From: SZUA-547 sp963669265
GTDB lineage: Bacteria > Pseudomonadota > Alphaproteobacteria > Rhodobacterales > Rhodobacteraceae
DNA: 64,000 bases
Reading direction: 5' to 3'
Assembly: GCA_963669265.1 (NCBI GenBank)
Contig: OY769916.1
Span: forward strand, 1,674,001 to 1,738,000
Below are positions 54,298 through 62,730 of this stretch, in pieces (position 1 is the first letter of the stretch; every line of letters starts with the position of its first letter). A program made the translations under genes and the position numbers. The notes below the pieces were generated by a model that was not told where the DNA came from, did not search any database, and saw only the letters and a program-made list of their open reading frames with translations.

Positions 54298-55805
54298 GCC
54301 GCCTCTCCTTCCTGACCCTTGGATTTGACCAGGACATATTCCGACCAGGCCGAGTACGCGATCGACGCGAGCGCGATAGCAATCAGGACGATGTTCATGG
54401 TTCCGGTCATGAAGTAGACGAACATGCCGTCTGTCGCATTGGCGATAAGCGAACCTTGGGTGAAGTTGGCTTCTGCAATCGGGCCGAGGATCAGGCCCAG
54501 CACCAGCGGCGCCGCGGAAAAACCATACCGCTCAAGGAAGTACATCATCACGCCAAGGCAAGCCATGACATAGACGTCGCCCATCGAGCTTTGCACCGAG
54601 TAGGAACCAAAGACCGCCAGCCCCATCACGATCGCCGCCATCACGTATTTCGGAACCATCGCGACCTTTGCGGCGAACCCGGCGATATAGAGGCCGAAGA
54701 TGCACATCAGGATCTGACCGATCAGCATCGAATTGATAAAGGGCCAGGCGACGTCTGGGTGATTGTCGAACAGATCCGAGCCAGGGAAAATACCGTGGAT
54801 CAGGAGCCCGCCCAGAAGCACGGCCGCAGTCGGGCTGCCTGGGATGGAAAGCGTCAACAACGGGACCAGAGACGGACCGACCATGGCGTTATTGGCGCTT
54901 TCAGCGGCGATTACGCCTTCGGAATGTCCGGTGCCGAACTTTTCCTTTTGAGAGCTGAACTTCTTCGTCTGGTCGTAGGCGACGAGACCTGCGATCTGCC
55001 CGCCGACGCCAGGGATCAGGCCGATGATCGAACCGACGGTCGTGCCAATCGAAAGCGCGCGCGTCCGGCTGAACAGTTCTTTGAACGCGTCGACGATGGA
55101 GTGCTTCTGCACCACGATTACCTCAACGCCATCCTTGCGGCGGCCCTCGGCGAACATCGTTAGGACCTGAGGGATCGCGAACAAGCCGATCAACGCTGCG
55201 ATGATGTTGATGCCGCCGCCCAAGGCTGGGTGGAAAATGAACCGCTGCGCGCCGAGGATGTCGTCGAAACCGATCGTCGCCAGCCAAAGGCCGATACACC
55301 CCGACAAAAGCCCCTTGACGGTCGATTTGCTGTCGAGAGACCCGATGATCGTCACACCGACAATTGCTATCCAAAAGAGGTGCGACGGCCCGAACGCCAG
55401 CGCCCACTGGGCGAGCAATGGTGTCAAAAAGATTAACAACAGCACGCCGAGGACGCCGCCCACCGCGGAGGCCAAGAATGAAAGTTGCAGCGCGCGCGCC
55501 CCCTCACCCTTCGCCGCCATCTTGCTGCCGTCCAGCGTCGTTGCGATATTCGCAGGAGCGCCGGGGATCTTCAGCAGGATCGCGCTGACCGCGCCGCCGG
55601 CGACCGTGGAGGTATAGGCCGCCCCCAGCAGGATCAGTCCCTGCACGGCTTCAAGATGGAACGTGAACGGGATCAACAGCGCGACGGCCATGGTGGGCGA
55701 CAGCCCGGGCGTCGCGCCCAATATCAGTCCGCCGATCGTTCCGCCCACCAGCAGGGCGAATGAGATCGGCGAGAATACTTCGCCAAAGTAGTAGATGAAT
55801 TCCAT
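54294..55805 (-). CDS. tctA: TTT transporter large membrane subunit (TctA family)
   Basis: A 503-residue permease with many helices and TctA motifs: GLILGATPGLSPTMAVALLI (residues about 25-45), GLIPGVGGQIAG, and SIPGSPTAAVLLGGLLIHGI. The ATG at 55805 follows GGGAGG. The frame is open to 55937 over the promoter region. It is the first gene of the tctABC-sauST operon, divergent from a LacI regulator. Uptake of sulfoacetate is inferred from context. Confidence 0.9.
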   Translation of the reverse strand: MEFIYYFGEVFSPISFALLVGGTIGGLILGATPGLSPTMAVALLIPFTFHLEAVQGLILLGAAYTSTVAGGAVSAILLKIPGAPANIATTLDGSKMAAKGEGARALQLSFLASAVGGVLGVLLLIFLTPLLAQWALAFGPSHLFWIAIVGVTIIGSLDSKSTVKGLLSGCIGLWLATIGFDDILGAQRFIFHPALGGGINIIAALIGLFAIPQVLTMFAEGRRKDGVEVIVVQKHSIVDAFKELFSRTRALSIGTTVGSIIGLIPGVGGQIAGLVAYDQTKKFSSQKEKFGTGHSEGVIAAESANNAMVGPSLVPLLTLSIPGSPTAAVLLGGLLIHGIFPGSDLFDNHPDVAWPFINSMLIGQILMCIFGLYIAGFAAKVAMVPKYVMAAIVMGLAVFGSYSVQSSMGDVYVMACLGVMMYFLERYGFSAAPLVLGLILGPIAEANFTQGSLIANATDGMFVYFMTGTMNIVLIAIALASIAYSAWSEYVLVKSKGQEGEAA

Positions 55806-55880
55806 ACCTGGGCCTCCCAACCCTGCGCGTTCATTTTTCCGGCTCAATCGCCGTTTCTTTCGACCGCTCGCCGATCGTCT

Positions 55881-55960
55881 TCCGCGCCATTGACAAAACA
55901 TGGTATGGAATGAAAATAGTAATGCAAATGTTTTCATTTTATCAGCTGGAAACTAGAATA
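55881..55960. promoter_or_regulatory. Divergent promoter and LacI-type operator region
   Basis: On the plus strand TTGACA (55890-55895) with GAAAAT 16 bp later is a candidate promoter for the LacI gene. On the minus strand TTGCAT with TACCAT 16 bp later could drive tctABC-sauST. A perfect inverted repeat AATGAAAA-N14-TTTTCATT (55909-55938) overlaps both and is the likely operator. Confidence 0.5.
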
Positions 55961-56992
55961 ATGCCTAATAAACAACGGGATAACATCGATATCGTGGATG
56001 TCGCGCGTTTGGCGGGTGTTTCCGCCGCCACGGTGTCGCGCGCGTTCAATCACCCGAATCTGGTCAAGGCGTCGACGCGAAAACGGATCGAAAAGGCGGT
56101 GCAGGAATCGGGCTATATCCGCAACCGCGCGGCCCAGGCGATGTATGGCAAACGGTCCGGCACGATCGGCCTGATCGTCCCCACGATCAACCACGCGATC
56201 TTCGCCGAGGTGATCCAGTCTTTCACCGACGAGGTGGAAACATCAGGCTTCACCATTCTGATCGCCTCGCATGGCTACGATCTGGAGAAAGAATATGCGG
56301 TGCTCCGGAAGCTGCTTGAGCACCGGGTGGACGGGATCGTTCTGACCGGCCTCGACCACAGCGAGGCCACCTATCAGTTGATCAGCCAGCAGGGCATTCC
56401 GGCGATTGCGATCTGGAACTACGCGGAGGATTCGCCGATCTCCTGCGTAGGAGCGGAAAACCGCCTCGCAGGACGCATGGCCGCTGAGCATCTGATCGAC
56501 TGCGGCCATCGGGAGATCGGCATGATCTCGCCCCCCGCGAAGGGCAACGACCGCGCCACGGACCGGCTCGCCGGCGCCCTCGCGGTGTTTGAGGAGAACG
56601 GCGTGATCATTCCAGACGCCTGGCGGTCAGAAGCGACCTACAGCACGTCTGAGGCGAAATCGGTCTGTCTGGAGTTGCTCAGCGCGACGCCACATCCGAC
56701 CGCGCTTTTCTGCGGCAACGACGTGATCGCCCTGGGCGCCATCTTCGCGGCGCAGAAACTGGGGCTTCGGACGCCGGAGGATGTCTCAATCATCGGCATC
56801 GGCGATTTTTATGGCTCGGAGGATGTGGAGCCCAGCCTGACCACCATTCGCATTCCCGCCCGGCGCATCGGGAAAGTTGGCGGAGACCTGATCTGTCAGT
56901 TGATCGCGGATGGATCGACCGAGATCGTCCGGCACAAGATCGAACTCAATCGCGTGGTCCGGAACTCGATAAAACGGATAGCGCGCGCCTGA
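55961..56992 (+). CDS. LacI-family transcriptional regulator
   Basis: A 343-residue repressor. The N-terminal helix-turn-helix is IDIVDVARLAGVSAATVSRAF (residues about 8-28), with the hinge ASTRKRIEKAV. A periplasmic-binding-like effector domain follows (KRSGTIGLIVPTINHAIFAEV, DGIVLTGLDHS, ALFCGNDVIALGA). The frame opens at 55910, but the ATG at 55961 fits the family start better. It is divergent from the tctABC-sauST operon and is the probable local regulator of sulfoacetate uptake and use. Confidence 0.87.
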   Translation: MPNKQRDNIDIVDVARLAGVSAATVSRAFNHPNLVKASTRKRIEKAVQESGYIRNRAAQAMYGKRSGTIGLIVPTINHAIFAEVIQSFTDEVETSGFTILIASHGYDLEKEYAVLRKLLEHRVDGIVLTGLDHSEATYQLISQQGIPAIAIWNYAEDSPISCVGAENRLAGRMAAEHLIDCGHREIGMISPPAKGNDRATDRLAGALAVFEENGVIIPDAWRSEATYSTSEAKSVCLELLSATPHPTALFCGNDVIALGAIFAAQKLGLRTPEDVSIIGIGDFYGSEDVEPSLTTIRIPARRIGKVGGDLICQLIADGSTEIVRHKIELNRVVRNSIKRIARA

Positions 56993-57018
56993 GCCCGGCT
57001 GGGCGCCGCAGAGCGCTA

Positions 57019-57048
57019 GGCGTCCGCCCTCGCGAGAAGGCGAACGCC
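57019..57048. terminator. Hairpin between convergent genes
   Basis: GGCGTCCGCC pairs with GGCGAACGCC with one mismatch, between the LacI gene and tauY. No T-run is present. Confidence 0.35.
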
Positions 57049-57061
57049 GACGCTGGTCTCG

Positions 57062-58462
57062 TTACGCTTTTTCGTCGTTGTACTGGTACCAGTAATACAT
57101 GAACCGCTGCCCCATTCGCCGGAACGGCGTCAGGATGCCATGGCTTGGCAGCTCAGACGTGAAGATCGGCAGATCGAGCTCATCGCCCTTGCCCGCAACC
57201 AGTTGCGCCATGCGGCGCCCGGCCTGAGCGGAGTACATCACGCCGTTGCCGCCATAGCCCATCGCGTAAAAGATCTGCTGTTTCGGATCGGGCTGGAAAA
57301 TCCGCGGCATCATGTCGTGGCTGACATCGACCCATCCCCACCAGGAATAGTCGAGGCTGATCCCCTCCAGCGCCGGGAACTTCCGATAAAGCCCTTTCTG
57401 CAGCAGCTCCAGATGCTTCGGATTCTCCGCATCCTGCCCGGTGACCGCGCTTCGGCTGCCGATCTGCACCCGTCCATCCGGCAGATGGCGGTAATAGTGG
57501 CGCAGCGTCCGCGTGTCGGTGAGCGGAGAATTCGTCTTGAATCCGCACTCCTCCCGCTCGTCATCCGTCAGGACGCGGGTCACCATCGAGTTTGACAGGA
57601 TCGGCATCAGTCGATGCTTGGTCTTCTCATTCAGCCCCGGCGGCGTATAGCCCGCCGTCGCGATTGCCACGGATTTCGCGCGCACAACACCGCCCGGCGT
57701 GGTCAGATAGTGTTTGCCGTCCTTGGTCTCCCAGCCCATCACCGGGCTGCCGGTATAGACCTTGGCGCCGAGACGCCGGGCCATTTTGAGATAGCCGAAG
57801 GCCAGTTTGGCGGCGTGAATGCTAGTGCCGTCCGGCTCCCACTGGGCGCCGGCCGCTTCCTGATCCTTGACGTATTTCTCGTGGAGCTCGCCCAGGCTGA
57901 TCATCTTCGCGCCGTAGCCGAATACCTCGTTCAGGCACTGAACTTCTTTTTCCAGCTTGTCCATGATGCGCGGCCGGTGGGCGATATAGAAATGCCCGCC
58001 CGGCTGCGGATCGCAGTCGATGTCGTCCTGCGCGATCAGGTCCTCGAACACCTCGAAGGCTTCCGCCACTTCGGCATGCATTTTCTTGGCGATGTCGACG
58101 CCCCAGCGCTCGATCCATTGCGAGCGCTTCAGGCGGCCGGAGGAGATCTGCGCCTGTCCGCCATTCCGCGTCGAACAGCCCCAGGCGACCGTGTTCGCCT
58201 CCAGCACCGTCGCTTTGATGCCATGTTCCTTGGCCAGATGAATGGCCGTCGAGAGGCCCGTGTAGCCCGATCCGATGACGACCACATCCGCGTCCATATC
58301 GGCGGTGACGGAACCGTCATCCTCCGGCGGCGGGCCGGCGGTTCCGATCCAGTATGTGGGCGCATGGTCGCGATTATGGCCCGGTCCGGCGTCGACCACC
58401 GGATCGTAGCGCGGGTCATAGCTGGCTCGGGGCCAATGCTTCGGTATGGATGAATCGGTCAT
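57062..58462 (-). CDS. tauY: Taurine dehydrogenase large subunit (TauY)
   Basis: A DadA-type FAD-dependent oxidoreductase of 466 aa. The FAD motif VVVIGSGYTGLSTAIHLA covers residues 61-78, followed by ATVLEANTVAWGCSTRNGGQ and, near the C-terminus, FYAMGYGGNGVMYSAQAG. With TauX it should oxidatively deaminate taurine to sulfoacetaldehyde and ammonium, passing electrons to a cytochrome. The ATG at 58462 follows GGAGGATG. A longer TTG frame reaches 58477. Related to gamma-glutamylputrescine oxidases, but the flanking tauX and TauKLM genes argue for taurine. Confidence 0.87.
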   Translation of the reverse strand: MTDSSIPKHWPRASYDPRYDPVVDAGPGHNRDHAPTYWIGTAGPPPEDDGSVTADMDADVVVIGSGYTGLSTAIHLAKEHGIKATVLEANTVAWGCSTRNGGQAQISSGRLKRSQWIERWGVDIAKKMHAEVAEAFEVFEDLIAQDDIDCDPQPGGHFYIAHRPRIMDKLEKEVQCLNEVFGYGAKMISLGELHEKYVKDQEAAGAQWEPDGTSIHAAKLAFGYLKMARRLGAKVYTGSPVMGWETKDGKHYLTTPGGVVRAKSVAIATAGYTPPGLNEKTKHRLMPILSNSMVTRVLTDDEREECGFKTNSPLTDTRTLRHYYRHLPDGRVQIGSRSAVTGQDAENPKHLELLQKGLYRKFPALEGISLDYSWWGWVDVSHDMMPRIFQPDPKQQIFYAMGYGGNGVMYSAQAGRRMAQLVAGKGDELDLPIFTSELPSHGILTPFRRMGQRFMYYWYQYNDEKA

Positions 58463-58494
58463 ATCGACATCCTCCAAAATCTAGATGTTGAAAA

Positions 58495-58878
58495 TTATGC
58501 CTTGAACGGGGGGCGTGCTTTTCTCAGCGCTTGCTTCACGATGATCTTGCCGTCTCTCAGAGTGAAGAGATCGGCGCCTTCCGCTTCGACTCGCATGCCG
58601 TCGGCGCCGGTGCCCGAGAAGGTCCACTCCGACACCGCGCGGTCGCCGGCGACGAAATGGCTGTGATGATCCCAATGCGCGTCCGGCATCGCCGCCCAGA
58701 CGCCCGCGAACGCCTCGGCGATGGCCTTGGCGCCTTCAATCTTGGTCCCATAAACTTCGGGCCCGCCGACCGCGTAGAACACGCAATCGTCGGCGAAGGG
58801 GATCATGACCGTGTCTACGTCATGCGCGTTGAACGCATCGAATGTCGCGGCCAAATCTTCCGCTGTCAGGTTAGCCAT
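58495..58878 (-). CDS. tauX: Taurine dehydrogenase small subunit (TauX), SnoaL/NTF2-like
   Basis: A 127-residue protein with the SnoaL/NTF2 fold pattern: helical start (LTAEDLAATFDAFNAHDVDT), ADDCVFYAVGG, then beta-rich end with DLFTLRDGKIIVKQ. It is small enough to be the small subunit of taurine dehydrogenase and lies 32 bp before tauY. The ATG at 58878 follows AGAGGAG. The frame is open to 58980. The identification leans on this position. Confidence 0.8.
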   Translation of the reverse strand: MANLTAEDLAATFDAFNAHDVDTVMIPFADDCVFYAVGGPEVYGTKIEGAKAIAEAFAGVWAAMPDAHWDHHSHFVAGDRAVSEWTFSGTGADGMRVEAEGADLFTLRDGKIIVKQALRKARPPFKA

Positions 58879-58985
58879 TTTGAATACTCCTCTGAGGCCC
58901 GCAGGGTTCTCGCGGGCGAGCTTGCTCGGCGGATTCTGGCCGCCGGGTTTTCTGTCAGGACGGCGCCCGCGCCGCCCCATGTCGT

Positions 58986-59480
58986 CTAGACGTCGTCGCG
59001 ATAGGGCACGACCAGGGTCGGGACATCCGCGCGCCTCAACACCCGGCGCGCGACGGACCCCAGAAATGTCTGGCTCAGCCCGTGTTCATGGGCGCCCAGA
59101 ACGATCAGATCGCAATTGTGCTCCTTGGTGTGGCGCAGGATCACCTCCGCCGGATAGCCCTCCACGACGTCGAGCGCCTCGATCTGGTCGCGCACCGCCT
59201 GATCCTCTGCCGGCAGCGCCGCCCAGAACTCGTCCTGACGTGTCTGCAGCGTCTCTTTCGAGATATCGAGCCTGCGGGTGACGGCGTCCTTTCTGGCGGC
59301 CGGATCCTGAATGAAGGTCATCAGCGTGATCCGCGTGTCCTCCGACATCGGAGGGCAAACATTGAGCACGCGGACCTTCGCCCCCGTCAGCTTGGCGAGA
59401 CCGACCAGATGGTGCATCGCGTAGACGGAGTTTTGCGACATGTCGGTCGCAAACAGGATGCGTTCGATTTTCGTAGCCAT
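58986..59480 (-). CDS. Universal stress protein (UspA family)
   Basis: A 164-residue Usp-fold protein: IERILFATDMSQNSVYAMHHL at the start and LIVLGAHEHGLSQTFLGSVARRVLRRADVPTLVVP at the end, matching the ATP-binding G-2X-G-9X-G(S/T) type with partial fit. It lies within the tau transport operon, between the TRAP permease and tauX, a place where Usp genes are often found in TRAP operons. The ATG at 59480 follows AAGGATAG. Its function in taurine use is unknown. Confidence 0.86.
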   Translation of the reverse strand: MATKIERILFATDMSQNSVYAMHHLVGLAKLTGAKVRVLNVCPPMSEDTRITLMTFIQDPAARKDAVTRRLDISKETLQTRQDEFWAALPAEDQAVRDQIEALDVVEGYPAEVILRHTKEHNCDLIVLGAHEHGLSQTFLGSVARRVLRRADVPTLVVPYRDDV

Positions 59481-59505
59481 GATCAACTATCCTTTTTGCA
59501 GACCG

Positions 59506-60846
59506 TCAGTAGCCAAGCAGGTTTGGCAGCCACAACGTCAGCGCTGGGAAGAATGCGATGATGAAAATCGCGATCGTGTTCATCAACGCGAAGGGCAACG
59601 CCCGCACCGATATCTCCTCGATCGAGATCTTCGATATGCCCGACGCGATGAACAGGTTCTCGCCCAGCGGCGGCGTCTGAAAGCCGATGCCCAAGGTCGC
59701 GACCAAGACGACGCCGAAATGCACCGGATCGATGCCGACGCTGTAGGCCACAGGCAACATGACGGGCACCAGGATCAGGATCGCCGCCAACGTCTCCATG
59801 AACATGCCGACGAACAGCAGGAAGAAGATGATCAACGCCCAGATCACATAGAGGCTGTCGGTCAGAGACAACATCCCGTTGGCGATCACCGCCGGAATCT
59901 CGTTCTCGACCAGCAACCGGCCAAACACCGTCGCGGTGAACAGGATCAACAGCACGCGGCCCGTCAGCCAGGTCGTCGTCTCCAGCGAGCGATTCAGCGA
60001 CTCCAGCGTCAGTTCGCGATAGATGAAGACGCCGACGAACAACGTGTAGAAGATCGCGACGATCGCCGCCTCGGTCGGGGTGAAGAAGCCGGAATAGATG
60101 CCGCCCAGAATGACCAGCGGCGCCATCAGCGACCAGAAGCCACGATAGAGCTCACAGAAGATATTGCGGACCGACCAGCCGTCCTTGTTGCCGGAATAGC
60201 CATGCTTCTTGCTGAGCATCCAGTTCATGATCATCAGGCTGCCCGCGATGATGAAGGCCGGGGTGAAGCCCGCGATGAACAGCACCGGGATCGAAACGGA
60301 GCGGAACGTGCCGAATTTCTCGACCGCCTCGGGCGGGGGAAGCAGACCCAAAGCGGCGATGCCGAAGATGACCAGCGGAATCGACGGCGGGATGACGATG
60401 CCGAGGCCGCCCGCGGAGGCGGTCACCGCCGACGCGTAGCCCTTGTTGTATCCGCGATCGATCATCGCCGGGATCATCAGCATGCCGACCGCGGCCGTCG
60501 TCGCCGGGCCAGAGCCCGAGATTGCGCCGAAGAACAGACAGCCGACGACCGTCGCGGTGCCCATGCCGCCGGTGAACGGCCCGGCCAGGCTTTCGGCGAT
60601 GTTGATTAGTCGCCGCGATATTCCCGCGGCCTCCATGATCGCGCCCGCCAGGATAAATGCCGGCAACGCCATCAGTGGGAAGGAGCCGACCGACGTATAG
60701 GCGATCTGCACGAACTTGATGGGGTTCTCTTCGAGATAGAGGAATGAGATCAGCGACGCGACGCCCAGCGCCACCGTGATCGGCGCGCCGATCAGCAGTA
60801 GGCCCAGAAACGATCCGAACAGGATCAGGACAATTTCGTTTTCCAT
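59506..60846 (-). CDS. tauM: TRAP transporter large permease (TauM, DctM family)
   Basis: A 446-residue DctM-type sodium-coupled permease with about 12 helices. Family motifs include LPAFILAGAIMEAAGIS, GCLFFGAISGSGPATTAAVG and PPSIPLVIFGIA. It transports the substrate delivered by TauK. Starts 47 bp after tauL and lies 25 bp before usp. Adjacency to tauXY and tauR makes taurine the likely substrate. Confidence 0.9.
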   Translation of the reverse strand: MENEIVLILFGSFLGLLLIGAPITVALGVASLISFLYLEENPIKFVQIAYTSVGSFPLMALPAFILAGAIMEAAGISRRLINIAESLAGPFTGGMGTATVVGCLFFGAISGSGPATTAAVGMLMIPAMIDRGYNKGYASAVTASAGGLGIVIPPSIPLVIFGIAALGLLPPPEAVEKFGTFRSVSIPVLFIAGFTPAFIIAGSLMIMNWMLSKKHGYSGNKDGWSVRNIFCELYRGFWSLMAPLVILGGIYSGFFTPTEAAIVAIFYTLFVGVFIYRELTLESLNRSLETTTWLTGRVLLILFTATVFGRLLVENEIPAVIANGMLSLTDSLYVIWALIIFFLLFVGMFMETLAAILILVPVMLPVAYSVGIDPVHFGVVLVATLGIGFQTPPLGENLFIASGISKISIEEISVRALPFALMNTIAIFIIAFFPALTLWLPNLLGY

Positions 60847-60893
60847 AACCGGATTTCTCCCCGAATTCCGTAGATTTGCAGGTTCCGCGGCGC

Positions 60894-61454
60894 TTAGGAG
60901 CGCGCGCCCTTGTCTTCGTCTTCATCCAGGTGAAGATCGTGCTTAAGCTGATCCAGATCGACTTTGTCCGGATCTTCGATCTCCTCACCCTTGATGAGCC
61001 GGTGGTAGTTCACCTGCAGGATACGGATCGTCATCAGTGTGAAAGCGATGGGCAACGCGATGTAGACGTAGCTCAGATGGAATCCCAACGTCTGCGACGA
61101 CTGAAACTTGTTCATCTTGTTGAAGATGAAGTCGATCGCCAGAACGATGAAATAGACGTTGAAGAAAATCCAGAACAGGTCCGCAAACGCCTCAAAATAC
61201 TTGAGCCAGCTTGCGGGGAAGATCTTGAACTGGAAGGTGACGCGGTTATGGGCCGCCATCTTGGCGGCGTGGCTGGCTCCGAAGAACACAAACCAGACGA
61301 ACATGTAGACCGAAAGCTCTTCGATCCAGCTAATCGACGTTCCGAACACCTCGCGCGATACAATTTGAGTGAACAATAATCCGACAAAGCCAACCAGCAG
61401 CACTCTGCACAGGTAACTCTCAATATTGTTCGCGAAACCCCAAAATTTCGACAT
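60894..61454 (-). CDS. tauL: TRAP transporter small permease (TauL, DctQ family)
   Basis: A 186-residue DctQ-type protein with four helices (ESYLCRVLLVGFVGLLFTQIV first), and the motif SWIEELSVYMFVWFVFFGAS. The C-terminus is unusually acidic (DLHLDEDEDKG) and probably cytosolic. It forms the membrane complex with TauM. The gap to tauK is 69 bp. Confidence 0.88.
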   Translation of the reverse strand: MSKFWGFANNIESYLCRVLLVGFVGLLFTQIVSREVFGTSISWIEELSVYMFVWFVFFGASHAAKMAAHNRVTFQFKIFPASWLKYFEAFADLFWIFFNVYFIVLAIDFIFNKMNKFQSSQTLGFHLSYVYIALPIAFTLMTIRILQVNYHRLIKGEEIEDPDKVDLDQLKHDLHLDEDEDKGARS

Positions 61455-61523
61455 AGCTATCCCCTCGAAGATGATCAGGAGAGCGCTTCTCAGCGCTCTC
61501 CATTCGCTATCAGGCTGTAGGTT

Positions 61524-62540
61524 TTATTGAGCGACAGGGTCGCGTCCGAGGGTTTCGAGAACAGTGTTCAGCTTGTCGACGCCGCCAATGCTCTCATAGA
61601 ACTTCGGCCACACGGCCTCCGTCGCCAGCTTGATGAACTCAGCCTCGCCATCGGCGGGGTCCTGGATCTCCATGCCTTTGGCGACCAGCTCTTCCTTGAT
61701 CGCGGCTTCGGAGTCGCGCAGGAACTGAGCGCTGGCGAGAGTCGCGGCCTTGCCGGCGTCGAGGATGATCTTCTGATCGGCTTCCTTCAGGTCCTGGAAG
61801 ATGGATTCAGAGATGATCAGCGGCTCGATCGAGAAGATGTAGCGGATGTTGGTGACGTATTTCTGCACTTCGTAGAACTTCATCGCGTTCACGGTCAGGT
61901 AGGGGTTGTCCTGGCCGTCGACGACTTTCTGCTGCAGACCGGCGAAGGTCTCGGACCACGCCATCGGGGTCGGATCGATGCCCCAGGAGCGATAGGTGTC
62001 GATCATGATCTCGTTCTTCGGCACGCGAATGACGAGGCCTTTAAGATCCGCGACCGTCGAAACGGGTTTCTTCGAGTTGGTGAGCACGCGGAAGCCGGTA
62101 TAGGTCCAGCCGATGATGCGCACGCCCGCATCGCGGATCGTGTTCTCAACCAGCTCCTGCCCGATCGGGCCCTGGGTCAGCTTCTCGGCGTCTTCCAGGC
62201 TGAGGATCACGTAAGGCAGGGTGAACACGCCAACCGTCGGCGAGAACGGGGTGATATTGTTGATCGCCAGGATCGACATGTCCAACGTGCCGATGGCGGC
62301 GTCGTTGACCGTGTCCTGCTCGGATCCGAGCTGACCGTTCAGGAACAGCGTGGCGGTGTGCTTGCCTTCGGACGCTTTCTCCAGCTCAGCCACGAAGGCC
62401 TTGCCGAGGGCTTCCTGCGCGCTGCCGGCGCTGTCGCCGACCGCGACTTTGAACTTCTTGGCGTGGGCCGGGCTTACGCTCAGTAACGCCGTAACCGCAA
62501 CGGCCATAGCCGCTGCTTTGAACTGTGTAGAAAAGTTCAT
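61524..62540 (-). CDS. tauK: TRAP transporter substrate-binding protein (TauK, DctP family)
   Basis: A 338-residue DctP-type periplasmic receptor with signal peptide (FKAAAMAVAVTALLSVSPAHA). Family motifs: FLNGQLGSEQDTVNDAAIGT, the anion-binding Arg region LKGLVIRVPKNE, and DGQDNPYLTVNAMKFYEVQ. The ATG at 62540 follows GGAGG. The frame is open to 62630 in the promoter region. It is the first gene of tauKLM-usp-tauXY and divergent from tauR. Taurine binding is inferred from position. Confidence 0.9.
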   Translation of the reverse strand: MNFSTQFKAAAMAVAVTALLSVSPAHAKKFKVAVGDSAGSAQEALGKAFVAELEKASEGKHTATLFLNGQLGSEQDTVNDAAIGTLDMSILAINNITPFSPTVGVFTLPYVILSLEDAEKLTQGPIGQELVENTIRDAGVRIIGWTYTGFRVLTNSKKPVSTVADLKGLVIRVPKNEIMIDTYRSWGIDPTPMAWSETFAGLQQKVVDGQDNPYLTVNAMKFYEVQKYVTNIRYIFSIEPLIISESIFQDLKEADQKIILDAGKAATLASAQFLRDSEAAIKEELVAKGMEIQDPADGEAEFIKLATEAVWPKFYESIGGVDKLNTVLETLGRDPVAQ

Positions 62541-62693
62541 AGTATCCTCCGAGTTAAACGTGGCTTTTTTTCCACAGGCCGTTAGACGACCGATTTTGAT
62601 TTCTTCATCGCACCGCGATACGGCACGCATCCGGGCAATGCGATGACTGCAGCATCAGGAAAAGCACTGCAGCCGAATAGGGCCACTTCAAAG

Positions 62694-62730
62694 TTTGACT
62701 TAGACCAGATTGGTCGCGACACTGGACTAA
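62694..62730. promoter_or_regulatory. Probable TauR operator
   Basis: TTAGACCAG (62700-62708) and CTGGACTAA (62722-62730) are inverted at 8 of 9 positions. Read in direct orientation, TTTGACTTAG (62694) and CTGGACTAAT (62722) are 28 bp apart and resemble the CTGGAC-type sites I recall for Rhodobacter TauR. The site lies in the tauK/tauR divergent gap and touches the tauR start. Confidence 0.5.

Noticed and set aside
57062..58462. Gamma-glutamylputrescine oxidase (PuuB-like)
   Set aside because: Same superfamily, but a TauX-like small partner and the TauKLM/TauR neighbours favour taurine dehydrogenase.
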